Shown in pieces: positions 51,767-62,329 of a DNA stretch of 64,000 nucleotides. The position numbers were made by a program, and so were the translations under genes. Every line of letters starts with the position of its first letter. Position 1 is the stretch's first letter. The notes beneath the pieces are model-generated. The model ran no database searches. It was not told where the DNA came from and worked only from the letters and a program-made list of their open reading frames with translations. The DNA lies in contig JALBYC010000003.1 of assembly GCA_023212645.1 (NCBI GenBank), positions 620,001-684,000 of the forward strand. Reading direction: 5' to 3'. Origin of the DNA: Farysia itapuensis (Eukaryota > Basidiomycota > Ustilaginomycetes > Ustilaginales > Ustilaginaceae).

Positions 51767-54157
51767 CTAGCGTAAAGTCTTGACTATTTGTAAAAGATCG
51801 AGCGCCGTCTGGATCTGTGCGATGGCGGAGGAATGATGTTTTTCGACGCGCGCCTGTTTGCGCTGGTGTTTCTCGAGTTTGGGTGGCTGTCCGTTGATGA
51901 TGGGAGGGTTTTCCGCGAGGATGGCGGTGATTTTGTGTTGGTGGTAGACGCGATATGCGACGAGGAGGCGGGTGATTCTACGACACAAGTGGCAGAATCT
52001 TCGCCATTCGGTTGTGTTTGTGCGGAGGTAGGTCCTGTAGCGCCTCTTGGGCATGCTGTCACCTGCGGCGCGTTTGGTTGTGTACGCGATGATTTCCTGG
52101 CAGAGGCTGATGAGTGCGCTGAGTCTGATGGCTGGATTCTGTGCGTTCTTCTGCTTGAACCGTGGAGTCATGGGCGAAGGCGCTATGGGCTCACCGCTGT
52201 CGGCATCGTGCGCGGTGTTGCTCAGAGCCGCTTCCTTGGCTTGGACAGGTGTCAGGGCTTTATCGACCCCCGATGCGGTCTTGAGCATCATGATGCGGAA
52301 TCCACGCGGCGTAATGCGCACTTCGGGAAAGTCTTCACGAAACTGCTTAAACACTCGCCAACTCCATGTCCAGCCCTTCTTGAAACTCGGATTCTCGACT
52401 TTCCGCAGAAGCATACACAGCGATGCTTCACTCGGAGCAAAGTAGACGGTATGCTTCTTGGGCTCCTCGACTGTGGTGGTTCCATCCGCTGGAGTTCCAC
52501 GCGGTTCCTTCTCCTCGGTCACTGACGTCGATCCGAACTCTTCATGTGCCTCGGACGAATCGGTTTGCGTGGACTTGGCGGTGGACACATGACGTCCAAC
52601 ATCGACACCCGTGAATTCAGCAAAGACGCCGAGCATTTTAGATACGCTGACTCTATTGTCCTTTCGACAACTTTTGAGCACGGCATTGAGGACGCCGAAC
52701 GTCCTTTGTATGGGATATTGTGTTTCAGATGGGGTTGCGCGGAGATCAGCTAACGCTGTTCGAGCAAGACGTAGCGCCAAAGTCGTTTGAGTCCTGTCCG
52801 CAAGAATGTGGAGTGTCGCTAACAGCAGCCATGGGGGCGAGGGAGTGTTTGGCCCCTCGAGGGAAGCCGCATCTTGTCTACTACCTTTCTCGACAGCTAG
52901 GCGCAGCAATGGTGTGAGCATTTGCTTCTTGATCCGACGTTGAGCGCGCTTCTGCAGCACTGCTCTTCTGCGTGTCAGATATTCTTCCTTTTCCACTTCT
53001 CGCTCGTCTGCAGTCTTAAGTTCGGGTTCCATGTTGGGTGCGAGGGCAGCTGCTCGTCCATCTGATGTGTTCGTTACAGCGGGTTGCTCAATGCTCGCAG
53101 CGGCGCCCATACCATTTTGAGACTTTGGAGAGCGTCGTCCGCGCTCAACGAATCCGTATCGGAGCAGCTCCGCCCATCCAAGTTCGTTGAGCGCTTGACC
53201 TCCTCTCAAGTTTTGCAAACTTTGGCGATTCCGCAGATACGAGCCTTCCCGAGCGAGAGTCTTGCCTGGACCGCGTCTACTACGGGTTTGAGCCTCTAAT
53301 CTGGAGCGAACTGATCTCCACTGGCCAAAGCGGGAGCTGAGCGAGATCTGGTAATTGAACGCCAGCTGCTGTGGGTCGTCGTAAGGACTCGGCCAAAGGC
53401 CATACAAGCGACCAGACGACGAGGGTTCCACTTTCCCTGGTTGTGGTGGGACGGGAAAGCGAAAGTTGCGCGCTCGCGCTGCTAGCCACTTGAGCGACTT
53501 CCGGTCGGACCGGTTATATGCGAAGCGAATGAGGAGGTTGATGCAGGGTGCTGACTCCAGTTGCACATGCAGATCCTTGAACCCTTGCTTCCCGGCATCG
53601 GTGTCTTCCGGAGAGGTGGATTGGGAAGAAGAGGCGATCCGCTCTTGCGTCCAGACATGCTCTTGGTACCATGTGACTAATTCGACAGATGATTTCGTCT
53701 TTTCAAGCCGCAAGTGGGCGTATACCCCAGCCATGAACTCTGCTTGCACCTGAGTCAGAAACGGGAAGTCTGTCTGAATCTTTTCCAGCAGCCGATTTCT
53801 TTGCTTGCTCGACTTTGTCCGAGTAGTATTGCGCCCTACTGGTGAATCTGAACCGGAATGACGAGAAGAGGATCCACTAGCGACATCTTTAGTAAAAGGT
53901 GTATATCCAGGAATTGGCGGACCAGCGTCGAGGGACGTATCGCGCGCCCTCCTCTTGCCCTTGCTCACAGAGCTCTGCAAATCTTCGTGTTGCTCGAGCT
54001 GGATTCGAGGAGGATTTGGTGCAGAAACACTGCGATGCTCCTGTCCTTTCTGCGGAGCGATCGCACTGCTGAACGATAAGCCTCGTGCATTTGGAAGCCA
54101 TGCTATGGACCTTGTGACCTTAAGCAAGCGGCGCCCGGAAGATGCCACATGGCTCAT
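51767..54157 (-). CDS. Putative mitochondrial protein with helical repeats (unrecognised)
   Basis: A 796-residue protein from ATG 54157. The first 40 residues are Arg/Ser-rich without acids (GRRLLKVTRSIAWLPNARGL), a likely mitochondrial presequence. The body is predicted mostly helical. Conserved-looking segments include FLTQVQAEFMAGVYAHLRLE, LAFNYQISLSSRFGQWRSVR, LLATLHILADRTQTTLALRL then ARTALADLRA, and WSWRVFKQFREDFPEVRITP. The last pair resemble pentatricopeptide-like helical hairpins, but no regular 35-residue spacing is clear. The C-terminus is Lys/His-rich (PPKLEKHQRKQARVEKHH). A role in mitochondrial gene expression is possible but inferred only from these features. Confidence 0.65.
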   Translation of the reverse strand: MSHVASSGRRLLKVTRSIAWLPNARGLSFSSAIAPQKGQEHRSVSAPNPPRIQLEQHEDLQSSVSKGKRRARDTSLDAGPPIPGYTPFTKDVASGSSSRHSGSDSPVGRNTTRTKSSKQRNRLLEKIQTDFPFLTQVQAEFMAGVYAHLRLEKTKSSVELVTWYQEHVWTQERIASSSQSTSPEDTDAGKQGFKDLHVQLESAPCINLLIRFAYNRSDRKSLKWLAARARNFRFPVPPQPGKVEPSSSGRLYGLWPSPYDDPQQLAFNYQISLSSRFGQWRSVRSRLEAQTRSRRGPGKTLAREGSYLRNRQSLQNLRGGQALNELGWAELLRYGFVERGRRSPKSQNGMGAAASIEQPAVTNTSDGRAAALAPNMEPELKTADEREVEKEEYLTRRRAVLQKRAQRRIKKQMLTPLLRLAVEKGSRQDAASLEGPNTPSPPWLLLATLHILADRTQTTLALRLARTALADLRATPSETQYPIQRTFGVLNAVLKSCRKDNRVSVSKMLGVFAEFTGVDVGRHVSTAKSTQTDSSEAHEEFGSTSVTEEKEPRGTPADGTTTVEEPKKHTVYFAPSEASLCMLLRKVENPSFKKGWTWSWRVFKQFREDFPEVRITPRGFRIMMLKTASGVDKALTPVQAKEAALSNTAHDADSGEPIAPSPMTPRFKQKNAQNPAIRLSALISLCQEIIAYTTKRAAGDSMPKRRYRTYLRTNTTEWRRFCHLCRRITRLLVAYRVYHQHKITAILAENPPIINGQPPKLEKHQRKQARVEKHHSSAIAQIQTALDLLQIVKTLR

Positions 54158-54481
54158 CTACGTCACGCTCGCCCGGAGAGAGCGGTTGTCGAGAAGAGTC
54201 TGCAGAGTCGTTGGTAGACAGCGAATGACACCTCCAGATCTTCTTCCTCCCGCTCCATACTCCAAAAAATTCATCTGCCGATCTCACATTCAAATTGTTC
54301 GGCTTGAGCTTTTTTGGCGGGACTAGAACAACGATGCTTTGCAGGCCTCGTAAATTTTCGATCGTGTGTGCATGTATCCCTTGATGTTGAGAAGAGTAAT
54401 GCAGTATAGTACAGTAGAGCATAGACAGGAAGTGAGGAGCAATGCAATGAGCAACATGCCGAAAAAGTCTCCTAGACGCGT
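54158..54481. other. Intergenic: promoter of the putative mitochondrial protein gene / CDK 3' flank
   Basis: 324 nt between two genes on the minus strand. No repeat, RNA gene or recognised site. Confidence 0.5.
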
Positions 54482-55588
54482 TCATCCGACGGGCTGGCCA
54501 GAGGCGCCTTGTTGGTAAGCACCGTTTGGGGCACCTGTGCTGCCCGCACTGCCGACGTTGAGTTGCCCGCTTGACTGTGACTGCGAGAGCCCGAGAACTG
54601 CCGATGATGTGGTAAAGTAGGGATGTCGAAGCGCATCGTCGGCAGAGATGCGCTGAGTAGGATCAAATTTGAGCAGCTTCTCAAGTAGATCAATGGCCAA
54701 TGGATGGGTGGAGGGGAACATGGTCTGGAACGGGACTTTGGGTACTCTGGGGAACGGTCGGATTTGGATTTCTGGCGAATCGTTGACGAGTCTCTTCATC
54801 GTATTGTCGTCTGGTGTACCGAGGATGCGCAAGATTTGGTTCAGCTGATCGTTATTGTCCCGACCTCTGAACAGAGGCAGACCAGAGATCATCTCGGCCA
54901 TGATGCAGCCTGCACTCCAGATGTCGATTGAAGTGGAGTAGGTTCGGGATCCGAGAAGGACGTCTGGCGCACGATACCAGAGCGTCACCACCTCGTTCGA
55001 AAATGTATTGACGGGGATTCCGAACGCTCTTGCCAAGCCGAAATCGGCCAACTTGAGTTCCCCACGCTTGTTGATAAGCAGATTCTGCGGCTTGAGATCT
55101 CGATGAAGGACGCGGTTCTCGTGGCAAAAGGCGGTGCCCTTGAGCAGCTGGAACATAAAGGAGCGCACGGTGACGGGATCCAACGCACATGCATTGCCAT
55201 GGATCTCCATGTATTTCTTCAAGTCTTGCTCCATGAACTCGAAGACGAGCATGAGTTTGGATTCTGTGTGAATCACGTCGTACAGTCGTACGATGTTGAG
55301 GTGTCGCAATTCCTTCATGAGCGAGATTTCGCGAATAGCAGTGGAGGGGGTACCCTCCTCTGCATCGAGGTGGATCTCTTTGAGCGCGACGATCTCGTTA
55401 TTGAGCCTGGAGCGGCCCTTGTACACGGTGGCATAGGTGCCCTCGCCGAGCTTCTCGAGCTGGATGTAGTTCATGTCGCGTTGTGAGAGAAGCGTGACAG
55501 GTGTTGGACACTCTGGCACAGATCGGCTTGGCCAAACGTTATTTCGGAAACGTGTCTGGACGTGTAGCGCGCAGTCATGATTTGTCAT
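54482..55588 (-). CDS. PHO85: Cyclin-dependent kinase, PHO85/CDK5 type
   Basis: A 368-residue Ser/Thr kinase of the Pho85/Cdk5 class, which acts with Pcl-type cyclins in nutrient signalling and polarity. Glycine loop [12 protein letters not shown], the VALKEIHLD lysine, the cyclin-binding helix [16 protein letters not shown], catalytic [19 protein letters not shown], and an activation loop with Ser at the usual Thr position ([20 protein letters not shown]), which is diagnostic for Pho85. The end is Gln/Gly/Ser-rich. The conserved protein begins at Met39 (ATG 55474, [12 protein letters not shown]). The preceding 38 residues from ATG 55588 are not part of the family, so the true start may be 55474. 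It is divergent from UTP5. Confidence 0.93.
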   Translation of the reverse strand: MTNHDCALHVQTRFRNNVWPSRSVPECPTPVTLLSQRDMNYIQLEKLGEGTYATVYKGRSRLNNEIVALKEIHLDAEEGTPSTAIREISLMKELRHLNIVRLYDVIHTESKLMLVFEFMEQDLKKYMEIHGNACALDPVTVRSFMFQLLKGTAFCHENRVLHRDLKPQNLLINKRGELKLADFGLARAFGIPVNTFSNEVVTLWYRAPDVLLGSRTYSTSIDIWSAGCIMAEMISGLPLFRGRDNNDQLNQILRILGTPDDNTMKRLVNDSPEIQIRPFPRVPKVPFQTMFPSTHPLAIDLLEKLLKFDPTQRISADDALRHPYFTTSSAVLGLSQSQSSGQLNVGSAGSTGAPNGAYQQGASGQPVG

Positions 55589-55714
55589 GCTCTCGAAATT
55601 CCAAAAATGATTTTTTTTTTGGTGACAGGCAAAGCAAAAGCAGGAAAATATCCATTCAATCCTTCCAACCCGACGCTCTTTGCAACAAGAGGGACTGCAT
55701 AGCTGCTTTGCACG

Positions 55715-58279
55715 ATGGCCAAGTCCAAGACGCCCAAGGCGCCCAAATCACGGCCTGCCTCTACGTCCGAGCTCAATCAGCCCTTGTTGCCGTCAGCTGG
55801 TGCGACATCCGCCTCCACCGCGTCGTGCTCCTTCTCGCCGGCCCCCGACCACAGTCTCTTTGCTCATATCAGCAACCAGGTACATCAACAGCGTCTGCGT
55901 ATCTACAATGCTTCCCCCTCTGCATCCTCCGGCTCGCATCTCGTCACTGACTTTCTGCTAAGCTCATTGGGTGGTGCTTCTTGTCTTTCGAGTCAGTGGG
56001 TTCGATTCTCCACAAAGGGGAGCAAATCTGCTAAGCGAAGGAAACACGACGCAGATGAGCCACAGGAAGCTAGTGCGTCCTCGCAACTCCTGCTCGCGCT
56101 TGGCTTGAGCTCGGGCGAGATCCATCTTTTGAGTCCATCACTCGCTCAATCAGTTGCTGTTCTCGACGCATCGTCATCCGCCGGCAGCAGCACGTCGTCT
56201 ACCGCGAATGTTGGCATCGTCTCTCTGTCCTTTGTAGAGGCTACCAACACTCTTTTCTCGTGCTCCAAAAGCGGATGGGTCTCCTCGTTCAGCTTAAGCG
56301 ATGTTCAGCTTGGCTCAGACAAGATCAAGGCGAAAGCTGTCAGTTCGTTCCGACCCGACACAAAGTCCGCCGTTCAGCTACTTTCCGCCCAACAGGATCT
56401 GGTCCTTGCTGCTCATCATAGCATCACGCTCACCAACACAGCCAAAGCAGACAACACACTTCAAGCTACGTTCACTGGCCATGCTTCGCCAGTCACACAT
56501 ATGGAGTGGATCACCGAGACTTCCTTTGTATCTGCCGGTGATGGCGACCGGGTTATCACCGTCTGGTCGTATGACGCCAAGGACGGCAGCAAGACTGTTT
56601 CAGGCAGAGCAACAGCAACGGCCGCCTTGGACGGCCCAGTCCGGGCGCTGACAGTGCTACAAGCAAGCAAATCCCAAAGTAGAGCCTTGATCGTAGTGAT
56701 TACCCTCAGTGGCAGTGTACGGATCTACGGTCTTCCATCGGACGCTGCAAGCAAGTCACCAAGCAAGAAGAAAAGCGCTGTGTTGCCGTCGCTCGAGCTT
56801 CTGTCTTCGGGGACATCCGACAGCTCTTCGGGCGCAGAGTGGATTGACGCTCGTCTGGTGGACGATAAGCTTCGACTTGCTAGACTCATCCGCGGCGCCA
56901 AAGTCTCAATCGATCAAGTGACTGTTGCTGAATCCCCTTCTGGCGACCTGAAGACGACCCTTGTTCTCCCCAAGACTGGCGGTAAGACGTCAGGCGCCGA
57001 TGGAGGTGTTTTAGTCTCTGAGGAGGCCGAGCTTACTGGCGGAGCACCCGGTGCTCAACGATATACAGAAGCGCCGTTGCGGCCACAGGGCGTCGACGAC
57101 GCTGACAACACCAACGGACTGCACGAAGCCGGTATCACTGCTTCCCGCGCAGCTGAAGATGGTGAGCCCACATTGGCCCAACGATTAACCGCCCTCGGTT
57201 TCACCGATCCTTCGTTGGCCGTTGACGAGGACGAAGATCTCGAATTGCCTACTAAAAAGCAGGCGGGCGCGCTGACGAACGAGGCTTCACTGGCTACCTC
57301 TCTGTCTCAAGCCTTGCATTCTGGCGATTCCAGCTTGCTCACCAGCTGCTTGAACCACAACGATCCCGCACTCATCCGCAACACGGTGCGCAAGATTTCC
57401 GGCCCTCTCTCTGTCAAGTTGCTAGAAGAGTGTGTTGGCAGACTCAACGGTGTTGGAGGCAGCCACGTGAGCAAGGGTACCATGGGAAGTCAGAAGGCTA
57501 GAGGACTGATGGAGTGGGTCCGCGCCACTCTGCTCAACCACATGGGTTACTTGATGTCGCTACCCAACCTTGTCACGCGACTTTCTGGACTGCATGCTAC
57601 ACTTACCTCCCGTCTCGCTACCCACGAACGATTGCTCGCCCTCAACGGTCGACTGGAACTCGTCCTGTCACAGATTGAAGTTCGGGCTGCTTACATGGCT
57701 CAAGCCAACGGTAACTCGATACAGGTGCAAGGTGTCAAATTCGGCAGTCGTTCGCAGGGCAAGTCGCAGCCCAAAAAGCCCCTTTTGGACGAAAAAAGTC
57801 GGAGGGAGGGTAAGAAGTGGGTGGAAGACTCGGATGAAGACTCTGAAGACGAGATGGACGTTGATGGCGACGACGGTGTTCTCATTCGGGGCGAAGAAGA
57901 CGAGGACGGCGAAGTGCAGGATATTGCACTAGGTGGATCTGACTCAGACGATAGCGATGACGATGACGACGAAGATGCATTGCCCACGCGCAGAAAACGG
58001 GTTCGAAATGGCCGCCTCTCGGAAGGTCACACTTCCGCCGACTCTGACGAGGACGATGAGGATGACGACGACGACGACGATAGCGAAGACGACCTCGCCG
58101 AGGAAGAGGAGGAGGAGACGGACGAGGACGAGAGCGAGATTGACGGCGAAGGTGCCAGCGACATGGAGGACGATGACGACGAAGAAGAGTACGACGAGGA
58201 AGACGGTCCTTCCGGTAAAGCCAACGGAATGTTTGATCTCGAGGCCGAGGAAGGCACCGACTCGGAGGACGAAGACTAA
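55715..58279 (+). CDS. UTP5: U3 snoRNP/SSU processome subunit UTP5 (WDR43)
   Basis: An 854-residue nucleolar protein of the t-Utp subcomplex, which links rDNA transcription to pre-18S processing. The first 400 residues contain degenerate WD40 blades ([40 protein letters not shown] then [15 protein letters not shown]). Residues about 525-660 form the Utp12 domain ([60 protein letters not shown]). From residue about 700 to the end the chain is almost continuous Asp/Glu/Ser with one basic patch ([13 protein letters not shown]), a likely NLS and a histone- or rRNA-protein-binding tail. The acidic tail is coded by GA-rich repeats (57830-58270). Confidence 0.92.
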   Translation: MAKSKTPKAPKSRPASTSELNQPLLPSAGATSASTASCSFSPAPDHSLFAHISNQVHQQRLRIYNASPSASSGSHLVTDFLLSSLGGASCLSSQWVRFSTKGSKSAKRRKHDADEPQEASASSQLLLALGLSSGEIHLLSPSLAQSVAVLDASSSAGSSTSSTANVGIVSLSFVEATNTLFSCSKSGWVSSFSLSDVQLGSDKIKAKAVSSFRPDTKSAVQLLSAQQDLVLAAHHSITLTNTAKADNTLQATFTGHASPVTHMEWITETSFVSAGDGDRVITVWSYDAKDGSKTVSGRATATAALDGPVRALTVLQASKSQSRALIVVITLSGSVRIYGLPSDAASKSPSKKKSAVLPSLELLSSGTSDSSSGAEWIDARLVDDKLRLARLIRGAKVSIDQVTVAESPSGDLKTTLVLPKTGGKTSGADGGVLVSEEAELTGGAPGAQRYTEAPLRPQGVDDADNTNGLHEAGITASRAAEDGEPTLAQRLTALGFTDPSLAVDEDEDLELPTKKQAGALTNEASLATSLSQALHSGDSSLLTSCLNHNDPALIRNTVRKISGPLSVKLLEECVGRLNGVGGSHVSKGTMGSQKARGLMEWVRATLLNHMGYLMSLPNLVTRLSGLHATLTSRLATHERLLALNGRLELVLSQIEVRAAYMAQANGNSIQVQGVKFGSRSQGKSQPKKPLLDEKSRREGKKWVEDSDEDSEDEMDVDGDDGVLIRGEEDEDGEVQDIALGGSDSDDSDDDDDEDALPTRRKRVRNGRLSEGHTSADSDEDDEDDDDDDDSEDDLAEEEEEETDEDESEIDGEGASDMEDDDDEEEYDEEDGPSGKANGMFDLEAEEGTDSEDED

Positions 58280-58643
58280 GCTCTACTACTTGCACAATCC
58301 CATTCTTTAGCATTTCCCTATCCCTCCTCCGCAGCTGGTAGTGTCACCAATTTGTCCCACGTTTTCCGTGTTTGGCAAGAAGCCTTCTAATTTAACATCG
58401 TCCTATATTTTTCCCGATCACGATTTGTCGCCCTCGGTCTGCTTTTTGCGGTGAGGAAAAAGCGGAAACTTCCGTGCGTGCTGCTTTGCTTGTAAAGGAA
58501 CGGCGGAAAGGGTCAGCGGCCCGCAAGGGCCAAGTGGCAGTCAAGTTGGGTCTGCCAAATAAGCAACAGCCTCTCGACTACCTTCTTGACCACACCTTTC
58601 TGGGAATCCTTTTCTACCACCTCCCCCTTTTTCCCCCCCTGTC
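58280..58643. other. Intergenic: LSC1 promoter
   Basis: 364 nt, with a strong pyrimidine tract just before the LSC1 ATG (58590-58643). No other feature is supported. Confidence 0.5.
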
Positions 58644-59636
58644 ATGTTCAAGCACGCTGCAGCCTCGCTGGCCCGGCCTTTGGCAAGGGGCTTCTCCTCG
58701 TCGGCCGCACGAGCTTCGTACGAGGACACGATCAAGAATCTGTTGATCAACAAGGACTCGCGCGTCATTTGTCAGGGATTCACCGGCAAGACAGGCACCT
58801 TCCACTGTCAGCAGGCTCTGGAATACGGCACCAAGCTGGTCGGAGGTGTGTCGCCTAAAAAAGCTGGACAGACACATCTCGGTCTGCCGGTGTTCGGATC
58901 GGTGCGGGAAGCTGTCAAGGAGACCAAGCCACACGCCTCGGTACTCTACGTACCACCCCCCGGCGCGGCTGATGCCATCATTGAAGCTATTGAAAATGAA
59001 GTCCCTCTGATTGTCGCCATCACCGAAGGTATTCCGCAGAAGGACGAGATTCGTGTAGCTGCCGCCCTTCGCTCGCAGTCGAAATCGCGTCTGGTAGGAC
59101 CCAACTGTCCCGGTATCATTAACCCGGAAGGTTGCAAGATTGGCATTATGCCAGGTCACATTCACGCTCCCGGTCGCATCGGCATTGTATCGCGATCCGG
59201 CACACTGACCTACGAAGCCGTGAACCAGACCACCCAGGTCGGACTGGGCCAGTCGATCTGCGTCGGTATCGGCGGTGATCCGTTCCCCGGTTCCACCACA
59301 CTCGACCTCGTCAAGATGCTCCTCGACCACGACAAGTCCGAAGGCATCGTCCTGATCGGTGAGATTGGTGGCAGCATGGAGGAAGACGCAGCTGAATACT
59401 TGGAGCAGTACAACAAGACGCGCAAGAACCCCAAGCCAGTTGTCGCTTTTATCGCCGGTCGCACCGCACCCCCTGGTCGTCGAATGGGCCACGCCGGTGC
59501 CATTATCTCTGGCGGCAAAGGTGGTGCCGATGACAAGGTTCGCGCTCTCACCAACGCAGGCGCCATTGTCGCCGACTCTCCCGCCAAAATCGGCGCCCTG
59601 ATGAAGAAAGCCATGCAGGAGGCTGGACTAGCATAA
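58644..59636 (+). CDS. LSC1: Succinate-CoA ligase alpha subunit, mitochondrial
   Basis: A 330-residue TCA-cycle enzyme subunit; the partner is the LSC2 beta subunit. It converts succinyl-CoA to succinate with nucleotide triphosphate formation. The first 30 residues are Arg/Ser/Ala-rich ([17 protein letters not shown]), a presequence. The CoA-binding fold is [38 protein letters not shown] and [16 protein letters not shown]. The ligase part contains [12 protein letters not shown] and [13 protein letters not shown]. The phosphorylated active-site histidine is in [12 protein letters not shown] near residue 283. Length and motifs are complete, and there is no intron. Confidence 0.97.
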   Translation: MFKHAAASLARPLARGFSSSAARASYEDTIKNLLINKDSRVICQGFTGKTGTFHCQQALEYGTKLVGGVSPKKAGQTHLGLPVFGSVREAVKETKPHASVLYVPPPGAADAIIEAIENEVPLIVAITEGIPQKDEIRVAAALRSQSKSRLVGPNCPGIINPEGCKIGIMPGHIHAPGRIGIVSRSGTLTYEAVNQTTQVGLGQSICVGIGGDPFPGSTTLDLVKMLLDHDKSEGIVLIGEIGGSMEEDAAEYLEQYNKTRKNPKPVVAFIAGRTAPPGRRMGHAGAIISGGKGGADDKVRALTNAGAIVADSPAKIGALMKKAMQEAGLA

Positions 59637-59809
59637 AAGGCCAACACCACCTCCTCAGCTTTCCCCGCCCTTCTCCCGCGCCCCTTCTTTTTTTGTACAT
59701 TTCCTACCCCACAGCAGCCTCACGGGCGTCGAATCTTCACAAACAGTAATAGAAACCCCACTTTCTAGGTGTCAACTTTCCCACCTCTTCTTTGGGTGGA
59801 TGCTTAGCG

Positions 59810-61924
59810 TTACAGCGATTGGGTATAGTTGGCAGGAAAGATGCCGATATTGCTGGCGCTCATGCCGGCTTCGACGCGGCCTTGCCACCAGTCGTCTCTG
59901 CTCTGTGTTTTCTTGGTAACGCCTATCACCTGGCCCTTTTGAAAGCCAAGATCGCCTTCTTCCTGTGCTTCAAAGTCGAACAGTGCGACGACGCGTTCGA
60001 CGACCGGCACACCAGCATTGGCGCTGCTGAGGGAGAACGACTCATGGCTGCTCGAACTGCCACGATGCTGTCTCGATCCGGAGCGGTCGACGTCGGCGCG
60101 AATCTTTTGCTGTCGCAGTCGTTCCAGCAGCTCGCTGTGGGTGTCTTGCGGGTCGTCGTCGTCGTCGTTAACTAGGTCTTGATTGTGGTCGATGAGGGAT
60201 GTGTGCCCTCCATACTCGTCTTCGACGATGGTTGGGGTTTTGCGACGTCCAAAGGCGCTAGACCCTGGACTTGGCGTGCGGTAGGAGGATGTACGTCCAA
60301 ACAGCGACGAGGGACTCTTTGTCGACGTAGCATGCTTGCGACCAACACCAGCCGGGGTGCTCGTGTTGCTGCTCCCAGTTCGTTTCGGTTCAACGCTGGA
60401 GGCAAGGTCGGCGAACGGGTCGTGATTGGGCCCGTCGCCAAAGAGATCGTCCTCGTCTGCCGTGTTGGATTTGAACTGCGACCAGTTGGCGGGCGTGCCA
60501 CGGCCACTGTTACTCGCGCTGTTGCTCAGACTAGAACCCCTCCTTCGTCTGTCCGCCGCGGCGTCACTCGATGCAGCTGTTGGTTTGGGCTGGTTGTACG
60601 AGTTGTACCGCGGCATGGAAGACTGGCGTGATGAGGATGCAGGAGGGTGTTGCGACCCACCGCCATTCTGTAGTTCACGGTCGAGCGAGTCCATGCCGTC
60701 CGAGGGCGGGAAGCGTCTCCCCCAGGTATCGTTCGTGCTCTGTCCCGGGATCTCATTCCAGTCAGGCGGCGGAGTTGGTCCGGAACGGTCTAGTTTCTTC
60801 CTCCCCAGACTGCCGAAGCTTAAATTGCTCGCAATGCTGCTTGAGCGGTGACGTGCAGTGGGGCGCTTTTGTTTGGACGACGTTGGCGTATTGCTGAGTG
60901 TCGCCGATGTGCCGAAAGCATAAGAGTCGTTGTTTGCGTGGGGGGCATCAAAGCTGCGGCGATTGTCGTCGTCGTCGTCATCGTCGTCGTTGTTGTCGTT
61001 GGCCCGATGGGTGTTTGGTTTGGACGTTCGGTCGTGGATCGCAATGTCGTCGAAGCGGTCGGGAAGATCGTCGCCGTCGAATGACCTGCGCTGTCGAGAC
61101 TGCTGGCTGCTGTAGGCTCGACGTGGTGGATCGCGGCGTGGACGGTAGGCCAGCTCTCGACTGTCGAGTGAGTCGTCACTGCCAACCCGACCACCGCTTC
61201 CGGCCAAACCGCGTGAGTCGAAACTGCTCGTGTCGTCATAGTTAAAGTACTCGCCGTCCAGATCCTTGCTGGGTGTGTTGATCAACGTGAATCGATCCAG
61301 CGTGCTGACCAAACTCGAAGCCCAGGGCGGACAGTCGACGGAGCCGGACAGAATCTGCTTGGCGTTCTTGCCCAGTGTGCCGTATGCCTTGTAGTTGGCA
61401 TCCTCCCGATCGACCAGCACGGTGCCTTCGAGAGAAATGCCGCCGTAGAAGCCTTTGGATTTCGAGTAGGAGAACATGGCAGCGACCCTACCTTTGGTGT
61501 TGACACTGCCACTCGCCTCTGCCGATCTGCCAACGGGTCCAATGGCGATCGAAAGATTACCGCCAAGCTGGAGCGAGCCGGTGGCCATGAATGATCGGAC
61601 GGCTGACTTTGAGTTGAGCACGACGAGGAAGTCCGTCACTTCTGCGCCCGCATTGAAGCCACCACCAAGACCACCGATGCCGATAGCAGCAGGAGCCGAC
61701 CACTTGCCCTGCTCCGTCTTGACAATCACCACTCCAGACCCCGCCCGCGCCGACAGGATGAACCCAATACGAAATACGCTGAAGATCGCAAACCCTTTAG
61801 CCCGCGTCAACACGCTTAGCGGTACAATCTTGTCCAGCCCGTTGACTGGATCGACAAACTCGTTGAGGATCTTGACCGCTTTCGAGCATTCCTGCGGCAA
61901 GTGCACCGGTAGTGGATTGCCCAT
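59810..61924 (-). CDS. SYLF- and SH3-domain actin-patch protein (YSC84/LSB3)
   Basis: A 704-residue protein of the Ysc84/Lsb3/SH3YL1 family, which binds phosphoinositides and F-actin at endocytic patches. ATG 61924 is used; earlier in-frame sequence begins with GTG. The N-terminal SYLF domain (residues 1-215) is complete: SKAVKILNEFVDP, AKGFAIFSVFRIGFILSARA followed by GSGVVIV, GGLGGGFNAGAEVTDFLVVL and SKGFYGGISLEGTVLVDRED. A long disordered middle is rich in Ser/Pro/Arg, with a run of Asp (DDDDDDD) coded by GTC/GAC repeats. The SH3 domain at residues about 645-704 reads VVALFDFEAQEEGDLGFQKG then DDWWQGR and GIFPANYTQSL. Yeast Lsb3 is shorter (about 459); the linker accounts for the difference. 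Confidence 0.92.
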   Translation of the reverse strand: MGNPLPVHLPQECSKAVKILNEFVDPVNGLDKIVPLSVLTRAKGFAIFSVFRIGFILSARAGSGVVIVKTEQGKWSAPAAIGIGGLGGGFNAGAEVTDFLVVLNSKSAVRSFMATGSLQLGGNLSIAIGPVGRSAEASGSVNTKGRVAAMFSYSKSKGFYGGISLEGTVLVDREDANYKAYGTLGKNAKQILSGSVDCPPWASSLVSTLDRFTLINTPSKDLDGEYFNYDDTSSFDSRGLAGSGGRVGSDDSLDSRELAYRPRRDPPRRAYSSQQSRQRRSFDGDDLPDRFDDIAIHDRTSKPNTHRANDNNDDDDDDDDNRRSFDAPHANNDSYAFGTSATLSNTPTSSKQKRPTARHRSSSIASNLSFGSLGRKKLDRSGPTPPPDWNEIPGQSTNDTWGRRFPPSDGMDSLDRELQNGGGSQHPPASSSRQSSMPRYNSYNQPKPTAASSDAAADRRRRGSSLSNSASNSGRGTPANWSQFKSNTADEDDLFGDGPNHDPFADLASSVEPKRTGSSNTSTPAGVGRKHATSTKSPSSLFGRTSSYRTPSPGSSAFGRRKTPTIVEDEYGGHTSLIDHNQDLVNDDDDDPQDTHSELLERLRQQKIRADVDRSGSRQHRGSSSSHESFSLSSANAGVPVVERVVALFDFEAQEEGDLGFQKGQVIGVTKKTQSRDDWWQGRVEAGMSASNIGIFPANYTQSL

Positions 61925-62329
61925 GTTGTGAGCCACCTAACACGCGCGCCAAACCCGAGGGGCGCGGACGAAAAGGAGATGTGCGAGCAGGATCCACGTG
62001 GACCTCTCTTGACGACGCTTGTCCAGCTTTACAAGACACTCTGCAACGGCAAGTCGGTGTGGCGATACCAAAGACTAATCCTCGGGGATACGGTGCTATG
62101 GGCTATATAAGTAAGAAGGTGGAGGATCTCTATCATCCCATGTGGGTTTCAGTCATCTTTGGGCCCACACTCAGCTATGTGCCATGCCCATAATGACGAT
62201 TTCCAATCCGCGGAGCTCAAAAGCCGGAGAAAAAGAAATGGGAAAATATTACTCATTCACCACCACCACCACCACCCACCATCAGCATTCTGACAGACAA
62301 AAGTGTTGTTGTGCGTGGAAGAGTGTAAA
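61925..62329. other. Intergenic between YSC84 and MTR10
   Basis: 405 nt, containing a CAC triplet microsatellite (62259-62277). No gene is supported. Confidence 0.5.
62259..62277. repeat. (CAC)n microsatellite
   Basis: Six consecutive CAC/ACC triplets and one interrupted copy lie in the MTR10 3' flank. Simple repeat. Confidence 0.8.

Noticed and set aside
55990..56020. GGGTTCGATTCTC, like a tRNA T-arm
   Set aside because: It lies within UTP5 coding sequence, with no matching acceptor stem or anticodon arm.
58614..59492. 292-codon minus-strand open frame across LSC1
   Set aside because: It is exactly antisense to a clear succinate-CoA ligase gene. GC-rich third positions create such shadows.
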